Part shown: piece by piece, positions 23,882 to 31,211 of the stretch
Position numbering within the stretch: the first letter of the stretch is position 1
How the letters are laid out: each line of letters begins with the position of its first letter
NCBI GenBank assembly: GCA_934667095.1
Contig: CAKULE010000002.1
Coordinates: 1-64,000, forward strand
Direction of reading: 5' to 3'
DNA: 64,000 nt
DNA from: an uncultured Oscillospiraceae bacterium
GTDB lineage: Bacteria; Bacillota; Clostridia; Oscillospirales; Oscillospiraceae
Program-made: the position numbers and the translations under genes
Notes under the pieces: generated by a model
The model's database searches: none
The model's input: only the letters and a program-made list of their open reading frames with translations
Told to the model about the DNA's origin: nothing

Positions 23882-24418
23882 TTATTCCAGCACCCCCGGC
23901 ATGTGGGTGCGGATGAAGTCCAGATATTCCCGGACGCCGGGATCGCCGGAGGCCAGCCCCTCCGCCGAGCGGGCCACCACCCGCCGGTCCACCTCCCGCT
24001 GGCTCTCCGGGATGTCCTCGTAGCGGTGAATGACCAGCTCTCCCATCCTCTCCCGCTCCAGCAGGGCGGCCAGCAGGTCCGGGACGTGCCGTGCCGCTGC
24101 CACGGGCACCACTTCCTCGCTGAGATAGACCCAAGGCATCTTCTCCAGCGCGGGCCACTCCCCCTCACAGGTATAGACCCAGCCGCTCTGGCCGCCGTAG
24201 ATCTCCGTCAGCGCGCCGGGGAAGTACTCGTCGTAGTGGAGTACGCCGTCCCGCCAGAAGTAGGGGAACCACCCCTGAGGCGGGGGCAGGGGGTTGTGGG
24301 CATAGAGCAGCGCCAGCGGCTCACTGTGGGTCAGGTAGACATAGGGCTTCCCGTGGTTAGACAGGGCGGGGCGCAGGGCGGTGATCCCGCCGGTGGGGCT
24401 GCCGTGATAGAGTACCAT
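23882..24418 (-). CDS. Hypothetical protein, possibly ADP-ribosyltransferase-like fold
   Basis: A 178-residue soluble protein starting after GGAGATG. It begins VLYHGSPTGGITALRP and then SNHGKPYVYLTHSEPLALLYA, a pattern (Tyr-His-Gly, later Tyr-Leu-Thr) that recalls the NAD-binding core of small ADP-ribosyltransferase-like domains, but the catalytic Glu cannot be placed with confidence. The rest is acidic with TEIYGGQSGWVYTCEGEW and no membrane segment. It stands alone between two terminators. Function unknown. Confidence 0.55.
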   Translation of the reverse strand: MVLYHGSPTGGITALRPALSNHGKPYVYLTHSEPLALLYAHNPLPPPQGWFPYFWRDGVLHYDEYFPGALTEIYGGQSGWVYTCEGEWPALEKMPWVYLSEEVVPVAAARHVPDLLAALLERERMGELVIHRYEDIPESQREVDRRVVARSAEGLASGDPGVREYLDFIRTHMPGVLE

Positions 24419-24453
24419 ACCATCATCTCCTTCCGCCCCATCTTAGCGAAAGC

Positions 24454-24486
24454 AGCGGGAAAGAACAAGACTTGTTCTTTCCCGCT
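24454..24486. promoter_or_regulatory. 33-bp perfect palindrome overlapping a promoter
   Basis: AGCGGGAAAGAACAAG, a central A, and the exact 16-base complement. The right arm overlaps the -35 box of the rightward promoter at 24472. It also lies about 40 bases upstream of the leftward gene that starts at 24418, so it could control that gene. Confidence 0.7.
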
Positions 24487-24500
24487 GAATCTGATATAAT
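24472..24500 (+). promoter_or_regulatory. Rightward promoter with no gene ahead of it
   Basis: TTGTTC, 17 bases, TATAAT. The predicted transcript would begin near 24507 and meet the terminator at 24511-24547 at once. There is no rightward gene. Confidence 0.5.
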
Positions 24501-24510
24501 AGAAAGCACA

Positions 24511-24547
24511 AAGAAGCCCCCGGCCGCTGTCCGGGAGCTTCTTTTTT
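24511..24547. terminator. Terminator (both strands)
   Basis: AAGAAGCCCCCGG / CCGGGAGCTTCTTTTTT. On the minus strand it ends the glycosyltransferase transcript; on the plus strand it has a six-T tract. Confidence 0.85.
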
Positions 24548-24550
24548 CGA

Positions 24551-25669
24551 TCAGACGGTCTCGCCCGCGGCAAAGCGGAAAATGGTCTCTGCGGCATTGC
24601 GTCCGGAGCCGGGCTCCAGCGCCGCCGTCATGGCAGCCAGCTTCCCGGGGGCGCTGAGGGTAGTGAGGCACAGCTCGGCGATCTGCTCGGGCTTTTCCGC
24701 CGTCACCGCACCGCCCAGCCGGGTGAAGAAGTCCAGATTGGGCCCCTCGCAGCCCGCTACGGCGTTCACCAGCACCATGGGCAGGGCCTTCACCCACGCC
24801 TCGGACACGCTGATGCCGCCGGGCTTGGTAAGGTAGAGGTCCGCGCTGTCCATCAGCAGCGGGATGTCCTGCACGAAGCCGAGGATATGTACATTCTGCC
24901 GGCCGCCCAGCTTTTGGCTGAGCCGCCGGTACAGCTGCTTGTTGGTGCCGCAGACGGCGGTGAGCTCGCAGTCCGGGCCGATCATGCGGGCCAGGTCCTC
25001 CACGATCTGGTAGATGGGCCCCGCCCCCATGCTGCCCGACATGATGAGCAGGTGCCGGTGCTCCGGGACGATGCCCGCATCGGCCTTGGCGGCAGCCTTG
25101 TCCTGCCGGTGGTAGAACACCTGCCGCACGGGGATGCCGCTGCCCACCAGCTTCTCCGCGGGGATGCCGAGGGCGGCAAATTCGTCCTTCAGGCTGTCGT
25201 CCGGGATGAAAAAGCGGTCCAGCTCCACCTGATCGCAGCTGGGGCTGGCGGTATAGTCCGTGGCCACAAAGCAGGTGCGCAGGGCCATGGACCGCTCTCG
25301 CTGGAGCAGGGTAAGCAGAACGGCGGGGAACAGATGGACGCAGATCACCGCGTCATAGCCGCCGTCCTTGATGTAGGCCCGCAGCTTGCGCAGCACGCCG
25401 CCGAGGAGCTTGGCTGTACCGCCGGAACGGGATTGGAAAATCTGGGGGTGCTCCTGAGCATACTGATAGACGTTGTCCGTGAGCTTGGGGAAGTACCGGT
25501 AGAAACCGGCATGGATGTCGGACATGAGCTTGCTCGCCCCGCTGGACACAAACTGGAGGGTGTCCACGATGTCGCAGGGGACGCCTTTGGCGTCCGCCAC
25601 GCTCTTGATCGCCTTGGCGCAGGAGTTGTGCCCCTCGCCGGCGCTGAAGCTGAGAATCAGGATTCGCAT
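24551..25669 (-). CDS. Glycolipid glycosyltransferase (MGDG synthase/UgtP-like)
   Basis: A 372-residue GT-B enzyme of the family that adds glucose or galactose to diacylglycerol. The N-terminal SFSAGEGHNSCAKAI is the MGDG-synthase domain signature, CFVATDYTASPSCDQVELDRFFIP closes that domain, and the C-terminal half has MSGSMGAGPIYQIVEDL, DSADLYLTKPGGISVSEA, the sugar-nucleotide site. It has no TM segment and should work at the inner membrane face. It overlaps the upstream acyltransferase gene by 13 bases. The product may be a glucolipid or lipoteichoic acid anchor; the sugar and acceptor are not certain. Confidence 0.85.
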   Translation of the reverse strand: MRILILSFSAGEGHNSCAKAIKSVADAKGVPCDIVDTLQFVSSGASKLMSDIHAGFYRYFPKLTDNVYQYAQEHPQIFQSRSGGTAKLLGGVLRKLRAYIKDGGYDAVICVHLFPAVLLTLLQRERSMALRTCFVATDYTASPSCDQVELDRFFIPDDSLKDEFAALGIPAEKLVGSGIPVRQVFYHRQDKAAAKADAGIVPEHRHLLIMSGSMGAGPIYQIVEDLARMIGPDCELTAVCGTNKQLYRRLSQKLGGRQNVHILGFVQDIPLLMDSADLYLTKPGGISVSEAWVKALPMVLVNAVAGCEGPNLDFFTRLGGAVTAEKPEQIAELCLTTLSAPGKLAAMTAALEPGSGRNAAETIFRFAAGETV

Positions 25670-26163
25670 ACTTCCGTCCTTTCTTCGGTTTCTGCCCGGG
25701 CGGAGCGGCGCTCCATCCGGTGGAGCAGCGTAGCCAGCCGGGGCCGATTATAGCGTTGGATGAGAATAAAGGGCAGGTTGCCGAGGAGAAAATAGATGAG
25801 CCAGAACAGCCACCCCAGCTCCCGCCAGAGCCTGATGCACCACAAGCCCAGCACGGTGAGCACCCAGTGGACGAACTCCGCCGCGCAGGTCTCCTGCAGC
25901 ATAAGGCGGAGGGTGGAACCATCCAGCTCCCCGGAGAGCTTTTTGGGCGGCATGAGCCTGCGGAACAGGCGGCTCATGTCCGGGACCTTCTTCTGCCAGA
26001 ACCGGATGCCCAGCTTATCATAGATGCGTCCCCGGCGCTCGAACCGGAAGTCCTTATAGGGGAACACATCCCAGCGGAACCAGCGCTTGGGCAGCAGCCG
26101 GCCCAGCAGGAACATCCCCACGCCGATGGCAGCCACATAGAGCGCACAATACCAGAAGCCCAT
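25657..26163 (-). CDS. CrtO-family glycosyl acyltransferase-like membrane protein
   Basis: A 168-residue protein with an N-terminal TM (about 5-22), a polar middle WFRWDVFPYKDFRFERRGRI and IRFWQKKVPDMSR, and two further hydrophobic stretches (about 95-140). This matches the family named for staphylococcal glycosyl-4,4'-diaponeurosporenoate acyltransferase. No carotenoid gene is in the window, so the name should not be read literally. The overlap with the diacylglycerol-type glycosyltransferase suggests that the two act on one lipid, perhaps acylating its sugar. Confidence 0.75.
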   Translation of the reverse strand: MGFWYCALYVAAIGVGMFLLGRLLPKRWFRWDVFPYKDFRFERRGRIYDKLGIRFWQKKVPDMSRLFRRLMPPKKLSGELDGSTLRLMLQETCAAEFVHWVLTVLGLWCIRLWRELGWLFWLIYFLLGNLPFILIQRYNRPRLATLLHRMERRSARAETEERTEVCES

Positions 26164-26184
26164 GGGGACCTCCCTTCCTCGTTC

Positions 26185-26667
26185 TTATTTGTGGTATCCC
26201 GACCCCTCCCGGATCTTGCAGGAGCGGTAGAGCTGCTCCAGCAGCATGACCCGGGCCAGATGGTGGGGGAAGGTCATGGGGGACATGGACAGCCTCACCC
26301 AGGCCTTGGCCTTCACCGATGGATGCAGCCCGTGGGAGCCGCCGATGACGAACACCAGATGCTTGGCGGCGCCGTGTTCCCACCGGCCGATGAGTTCCGC
26401 CAGCTCCTCACTGGAGCAGAGCTTTCCCTCTACACAGAGGGGAATCAGGCTGGCGCTCTCCGGCACCTTGGCCAGAATGGCGGCAGCCTCCTTTTCCAAC
26501 GCCGCGGCGATCTCCCCCTGAGTGGGGTTCTGGGGCAGGCGCTGCTCCGGCAGCTCGATGAGGTCCAGCCTGCAGTAGCCCCCCAGCCGCTTCACATACT
26601 CCGCCGCGGCGTCTATGTAGAATTTTTCTTTCATCTTACCCACGCAGATGAGAGTGACACTCAGCAT
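26185..26667 (-). CDS. rlmH: 23S rRNA (pseudouridine1915-N3)-methyltransferase
   Basis: RlmH methylates pseudouridine 1915 in helix 69 of 23S rRNA. The 160-residue protein has the usual length and the SPOUT-class knot: VFVIGGSHGLHPSVKAKA near residue 105 and the C-terminal LLEQLYRSCKIREGSGYHK, whose REGSGYHK tail is diagnostic. It lies between the walJ-like hydrolase and the acyltransferase on the same strand. Confidence 0.95.
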   Translation of the reverse strand: MLSVTLICVGKMKEKFYIDAAAEYVKRLGGYCRLDLIELPEQRLPQNPTQGEIAAALEKEAAAILAKVPESASLIPLCVEGKLCSSEELAELIGRWEHGAAKHLVFVIGGSHGLHPSVKAKAWVRLSMSPMTFPHHLARVMLLEQLYRSCKIREGSGYHK

Positions 26668-26670
26668 GGC

Positions 26671-27459
26671 CTATACCTCCATCCAGCCGGAAGCCGTGTC
26701 ACGGGGCGCGGCGGACACCGCCACATCGCCCCCGAGCTCCGCTCCGGCGCTCTTCAGAGTCCCCTCCGCCGCAGCTAAGGCCAGCGGCGGGCGGTTGTTC
26801 TCGGCGGACAGGTGGGCCAGCATGATCTGCCGCGCGCCACGCTCCGCCGCCCACAGGGCCAACTCCGCCCCAGCCTCGTTGGACAGATGGCCCCGGTCGC
26901 CGAGGATGCGCCGCTTCAGGGCCGGCGGATAGGGCCCGGTCCGGAGCAGTTCAATGTCGTGGTTGAACTCCCCCACCAACAGCCGGGCCCCCTGAATGCC
27001 CGCCCGGACCTGGTCGGTGACCACGCCGAGGTCGGTGCAGAAGGCCAGCTTGGCTCCGCCGTCGGTGAGGGTGTACCCCACGGGGCAGGCGCAGTCGTGA
27101 CTGGTGGGAAAAGAGCCCGCCGTCAGGGTGCCCGCGGCGAAGTACTCCCCGGGGTCGAAGACCCGGAAGCGCTCCGCCAGCTCCGGCCAGCGGGCGCAGA
27201 CAGCGGCGGCCGTAGGCTCTGTGGCGTAGAACAGCAGGTCCAGCTGGCGGCAGAGGACGGGCAGGCCGGCGATGTGGTCGCTGTGCTCGTGGGTAATGAG
27301 CACGCCGTGGACCGATCTGGGGTCCAGCTCCAGCGCCCGCAGGCCGGCGGTGATCCGCCGGGCGGAGATGCCTGCGTCGATGAGAATATGGGTGCGCCCG
27401 TCGGATACCGCGGCGCAGTTGCCCGAGGAGCCGCTGGCCAGTATGGCCGTTTTCAGCAT
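26671..27459 (-). CDS. MBL-fold hydrolase (YycJ/WalJ-like)
   Basis: A 262-residue metallo-beta-lactamase fold protein. ILASGSSGNCAAVSDG at the N terminus and ITHEHSDHIAGL near residue 55 (HxHxDH) give the binuclear metal site; GEFNHD and LSNEAG follow. This order fits YycJ/WalJ, an exonuclease-like protein linked to cell-wall homeostasis and DNA repair in Firmicutes. It lies three bases before rlmH in transcription order, matching the common walJ-rlmH arrangement. Confidence 0.85.
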   Translation of the reverse strand: MLKTAILASGSSGNCAAVSDGRTHILIDAGISARRITAGLRALELDPRSVHGVLITHEHSDHIAGLPVLCRQLDLLFYATEPTAAAVCARWPELAERFRVFDPGEYFAAGTLTAGSFPTSHDCACPVGYTLTDGGAKLAFCTDLGVVTDQVRAGIQGARLLVGEFNHDIELLRTGPYPPALKRRILGDRGHLSNEAGAELALWAAERGARQIMLAHLSAENNRPPLALAAAEGTLKSAGAELGGDVAVSAAPRDTASGWMEV

Positions 27460-27484
27460 GGGTGGGGCCTCCTTGTGGTCAGGT

Positions 27485-27514
27485 AAAAAAGAGGGCGGCC
27501 ACAGGCCGCCCCCC
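27485..27514 (-). terminator. Terminator after murA
   Basis: On the minus strand GGGCGGCC, loop TGT, complement, followed by TTTTTT. It separates murA from the walJ-like gene. Confidence 0.85.
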
Positions 27515-27552
27515 TGAAAGAGGTGCAGAAGGACAGCGGACCGGGCCGCGGC

Positions 27553-28851
27553 TCAGCCCGCGGCGGCGGCCTTCCCCGTCTCGGGGTCGGGCACGTCCAC
27601 AATGGCGATGTCCGCACCGATGCCGGTGAGCTTACCTACGATGTCCTCGTAGCCGCGCTCCACGTGCTTGATGTTGGTGATCTCGCTGTCGCCCTGAGCG
27701 GCCAACGCAGCGATGATCATGGCTGCCCCCGCCCGCAGGTCGCAGGCCACCATGGGGGCCCCGGTGAGGTGGTCCACCCCCTCGATGACGGCGATCTTGC
27801 CGTCCACCTGAATGTTGGCCCCCAGCCGGCGGAACTCCTCCACATAGCGGTAGCGGTTGTCCCATACGCCCTCGGTGAGCACGCTGGTGCCCTCCGCAAG
27901 GCAGAGCACCGCGGCGATCTGGGGCTGCATGTCCGTGGGGAAGCCGGGATAGGGCATGGTCTTCACATTGGCCCGCTGGAGGCGGTCGGTACGGGTGACG
28001 ATAAGGGTGTCCCCATCCTCCTCCACCTGCGCGCCCATCTCCATCAGCTTGGCGGTGATGCACTCCATGTGCTTGGGGATGACGTTGCACACCCGCACCT
28101 GACCGCCGGCGGCGGCCACAGCGGCCATGTAGGTACCCGCCTCGATCTGGTCGGGGATGATGGAGTACTCGCCGCCGGTAAGGCGCTCCACACCCTGAAT
28201 TTTAATGACGTCTGTGCCTGCGCCGGTGATCTGGGCGCCCATAGAGTTCAGGAAGTTTGCCAGATCCACGATGTGGGGCTCCTTGGCCACGTTCTCCATG
28301 ACGGTCAGGCCCTCCGCCAGCACGGCGGCCAGCATCAGGTTCATGGTGGCCCCCACGGAGACCACGTCCAGATAGATGTGGCTGCCCTGCAGGCGCTTGC
28401 CGTTGGTGGTGGCGCAGATATAGCCGTTCTTGACCTCCACCGTGGCCCCCAGCGCAGTAAGGCCCTTGACGTGCTGGTCAATGGGCCGGCCGCCCAGATC
28501 ACAGCCGCCGGGCAGGGGCACCTCGGCCCAGCCGAAGCGGCCCAGCAGGGCCCCCATCAGATAGTAGCTGGCCCGGATCTTACGGCCGATCTCGTAGGGA
28601 ACGGCATGGTTGTTGATCACGGTGCTGTCCACCTCCATGGTGGTGCGGTTCACCGTGCGCACGTTGGCCCCCAGCTCCTCCAGCATGGACAGCAGCAGGG
28701 ACACATCGCTGATCTGGGGGAGATTCTCCACCCGGCAGACCCCGTCTACCAGCAGGGTGGCGGGAATGATGGCAACGGCGGCGTTCTTCGCGCCGCTGAC
28801 GGTTACTTTTCCATAAAGCGGCCGGCCGCCGCGGATCACATACTTTTTCAA
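27553..28851 (-). CDS. murA: UDP-N-acetylglucosamine 1-carboxyvinyltransferase
   Basis: MurA transfers enolpyruvate from PEP to UDP-GlcNAc, the first step of peptidoglycan synthesis. I place the start at a TTG (28851) with AGAGGTG upstream, giving 432 residues that begin LKKYVIRGG as expected; the frame is open further but that part shows no family sequence. GAKNAAVAIIPA (UDP-GlcNAc binding) is near residue 20. The loop that normally carries the PEP-reactive Cys reads PLPGGCDLGGRPIDQH near residue 115, with the Cys present, so fosfomycin should be able to react. Confidence 0.92.
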   Translation of the reverse strand: MKKYVIRGGRPLYGKVTVSGAKNAAVAIIPATLLVDGVCRVENLPQISDVSLLLSMLEELGANVRTVNRTTMEVDSTVINNHAVPYEIGRKIRASYYLMGALLGRFGWAEVPLPGGCDLGGRPIDQHVKGLTALGATVEVKNGYICATTNGKRLQGSHIYLDVVSVGATMNLMLAAVLAEGLTVMENVAKEPHIVDLANFLNSMGAQITGAGTDVIKIQGVERLTGGEYSIIPDQIEAGTYMAAVAAAGGQVRVCNVIPKHMECITAKLMEMGAQVEEDGDTLIVTRTDRLQRANVKTMPYPGFPTDMQPQIAAVLCLAEGTSVLTEGVWDNRYRYVEEFRRLGANIQVDGKIAVIEGVDHLTGAPMVACDLRAGAAMIIAALAAQGDSEITNIKHVERGYEDIVGKLTGIGADIAIVDVPDPETGKAAAAG

Positions 28852-28993
28852 AGCAAGCACCTCTGTCCTTTGTATGGAAAGCCTCACGCGGGAGGCCGCA
28901 TGCAAGCTGCGGCACAGTCCCGGCGGCACACGGCGGAAAACGCAGGAGCTCCGTCCTTCCGCGGGCCGCAGTACGGCTATTATTTTCATGCCG
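28852..28993 (-). other. Long murA leader region
   Basis: About 140 bases lie between the predicted murA transcription start and its TTG codon. It is GC-rich with several short self-complementary stretches, and the reading frame stays open through it, but no known riboswitch or peptide is recognised. Confidence 0.4.
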
Positions 28994-29023
28994 ATTATAG
29001 CATACCGCATTATGTAAATGCAA
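28994..29023 (-). promoter_or_regulatory. Promoter of murA
   Basis: Minus strand TTGCAT, 18 bases, TATAAT. Confidence 0.7.
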
Positions 29024-29122
29024 CCCTTTTTTGCCTCCTTGGCGCACCTCTCTCCGCACTCAGCATGCCCAGAAAGAAGTCTCCCCATGCCCGGCCCATT
29101 TGTTAATTTTCTGCAAAGTCTC

Positions 29123-29151
29123 TTGCATTTTTTAACCGGGTGTACTATATT
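29123..29151 (+). promoter_or_regulatory. Promoter of htpG
   Basis: TTGCAT, 17 bases, TATATT. The CIRCE element begins four bases after the -10 box. Confidence 0.75.
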
Positions 29152-29154
29152 AGA

Positions 29155-29181
29155 TTAGCACTCAGATAATTAGAGTGCTAA
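29155..29181. promoter_or_regulatory. CIRCE element (HrcA operator)
   Basis: TTAGCACTC, nine bases, GAGTGCTAA: both arms match the consensus exactly. It covers the predicted transcription start of htpG, so HrcA binding would block transcription until heat stress. Confidence 0.95.
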
Positions 29182-29237
29182 TCGCACACAGTGCCCTGAA
29201 CATGACAAATAAAAATTTTTATAGAGGTGTATGTACC

Positions 29238-31148
29238 ATGGCTAAAAAGCAGTTCAAAGCGGAATCCAAGCGATTGATGGACTTGATGATCAACTCCATC
29301 TATACCCACAAGGAGATCTTCCTGCGGGAGATCATCTCCAACGCCAGCGACGCCATCGACAAGCTGGCCTATCTGGGCCTGACGGACGACAGCGTCAAGA
29401 CCAAGCGGAGTGACTACCGGATCACCGTGTCCGTGGACAAGGAGGCCCGCACCATCACCGTGTCCGACAACGGCATCGGCATGACCGAGGAGGAACTGGA
29501 GAAGAATCTGGGCACCATTGCCAAGAGCGGCTCCCTCCAGTTCAAGCAGGAGAACGACGACCCCAAGGCCGCCGACATCATCGGCCAGTTCGGCGTAGGC
29601 TTTTACTCCGCATTCATGGTGGCGGACAAAGTGACGGTGATCACCCGCCGCCACGGGGAGGCGCAGGCCTGGCGCTGGGAGAGCACCGGCGCCGACGGCT
29701 ACACCGTCACCCCCTGCGAGAAGGAGTCCGAGGGCACCGACGTGATCATGCACGTCAGGCCCGACACCGAGGACGACAAGTACAGCGAGTATCTGGACAC
29801 CGCCCGCCTGCGGGAGCTGGTGAAGAAATACTCCGACTATATCCGCCACCCCATCCGCATGATGGTGGAAGACTACCGCCAGAAGGAAAAGCCCGCCGAC
29901 GCCGGCGACGACTGGAAGCCCGAGTGGGAGACCGTCACAGAGGAGAAGACCGTGAACTCCATGGTGCCCCTGTGGCAGCGGCCCCGCTCCAAGGTGAAGC
30001 AGGAGGAGTACGACAGCTTCTATCAGGACAAGTTCATGGACTGGCAGGCTCCGCTGGCCACCATCACCACCGCCTCCGAGGGCACGGTGACCTTCAACGC
30101 CCTGCTGTTCATCCCCGGTCAGGCTCCCTACGACTTCTACACCCGGGAGTATGAAAAGGGCCTGCAGCTGTATTCCTCCGGCGTGCTCATCATGGACAAG
30201 TGCGCTGACCTGCTGCCCGACTGCTTCCGTTTCGTCCGGGGCGTGGTGGATTCCCCCGACTTCTCCCTGAACATCAGCCGCGAGATGCTCCAGCACACCC
30301 GGGAGCTGAAGGTCATCGCCACCGCGCTGGAGAAGAAGATCAAGAACGAGCTGGTCAAACTGATGAAGGACGACCGGGAGAAGTACGAGAAGTTCTGGAC
30401 TGCCTTTGGCCGCCAGATCAAGTACGGCATCGTGGACCAGTACGGCGCCAAGAAGGACCTGCTGAAGGATCTGCTGCTGTTCGCCAGCTCCAAGGAGGGC
30501 AAGCTGACCTCTCTCAGCGAGTACGTGGACCGCATGGCAGAGGGGCAGGAGTACGTCTACTACGTCTGCGCCGAGTCCGCCGGGCAGGCCGCCAAGCTGC
30601 CGCAGGTGGAGCGCATCGCCGACAAGGGCTATGAGATCCTGGTGCTCACCGCCGAGGAGGACGAGTTCGTCATGCAGGCGCTGGCCGAGGTGGACGGCAA
30701 GAAGCTGAAGTCCGTGTCCGACCCCGACGCCCTGCCCGAGAGTGACGAGGAGAAAGCGGAACAGGACAAGCAGTCCGAGGAGGCCAAGCCGGTGCTGGAC
30801 TTCGTGAAGGAGGCGCTGGGGGACAGGGTCTACGCCGTGCGGCTGTCCCGCATCCTGAAGTCCGCTCCCGTGTGCATGACCGCCGAGGGCCCCATGAGCC
30901 TGGAGATGGAAAAGTACTTCGCCAAGGTGGGCGAGACCATGGGCCCCGCCATGAAGGCCCAGCGGGTACTGGAGCTCAACGCCGCCGCCCCGGCCTACGC
31001 CGCCCTGAAGGGCGCGCTGGACGCCGGCGACAAGGACAGGGCCGCCCGGTACGCCAAGGTGCTCTGCGCGCAGGCGGAGCTGCTGGCCGGCCTTCCCCTG
31101 GAGGACCCGGCAGAGTATACCGAGCTGGTGTGCTCCCTGATGGTCTGA
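29238..31148 (+). CDS. htpG: Chaperone HtpG (Hsp90)
   Basis: HtpG is the bacterial Hsp90, an ATP-driven dimeric chaperone. The 636-residue protein starts at ATG 29238 (AGAGGTG upstream) with KQFKAESKRLMDLMINSIYTHKE. The GHKL ATP site shows LREIISNASDAIDKL, DNGIGMTEEEL and IGQFGVGFYSAFMVAD; the middle domain has the catalytic-loop region RGVVDSPDFSLNISREMLQ near residue 340, with the conserved Arg. The C-terminal dimerisation domain ends without MEEVD, as usual in bacteria. The CIRCE element predicts HrcA control. Confidence 0.97.
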   Translation: MAKKQFKAESKRLMDLMINSIYTHKEIFLREIISNASDAIDKLAYLGLTDDSVKTKRSDYRITVSVDKEARTITVSDNGIGMTEEELEKNLGTIAKSGSLQFKQENDDPKAADIIGQFGVGFYSAFMVADKVTVITRRHGEAQAWRWESTGADGYTVTPCEKESEGTDVIMHVRPDTEDDKYSEYLDTARLRELVKKYSDYIRHPIRMMVEDYRQKEKPADAGDDWKPEWETVTEEKTVNSMVPLWQRPRSKVKQEEYDSFYQDKFMDWQAPLATITTASEGTVTFNALLFIPGQAPYDFYTREYEKGLQLYSSGVLIMDKCADLLPDCFRFVRGVVDSPDFSLNISREMLQHTRELKVIATALEKKIKNELVKLMKDDREKYEKFWTAFGRQIKYGIVDQYGAKKDLLKDLLLFASSKEGKLTSLSEYVDRMAEGQEYVYYVCAESAGQAAKLPQVERIADKGYEILVLTAEEDEFVMQALAEVDGKKLKSVSDPDALPESDEEKAEQDKQSEEAKPVLDFVKEALGDRVYAVRLSRILKSAPVCMTAEGPMSLEMEKYFAKVGETMGPAMKAQRVLELNAAAPAYAALKGALDAGDKDRAARYAKVLCAQAELLAGLPLEDPAEYTELVCSLMV

Positions 31149-31161
31149 GCCAAGGTCGATC

Positions 31162-31204
31162 AAAAAAGGTTCCCCGGACGATGTCCGGGGAACCTTTTCC
31201 TTTT
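31162..31204. terminator. Bidirectional terminator
   Basis: AAAAGGTTCCCCGGAC, loop GAT, complement and T residues, between convergent htpG and phosphohexomutase genes. Confidence 0.9.
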
Positions 31205-31211
31205 GCTCTGT

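Noticed and set aside
27523..29106. Long plus-strand frame opposite murA
   Set aside because: Antisense to a clear murA; low-complexity Gly/His/Val composition, no ribosome binding site logic.
29178..31163. 661-codon minus-strand frame opposite htpG
   Set aside because: Antisense shadow of htpG with Leu/Val/His/Gly-rich, motif-free sequence.
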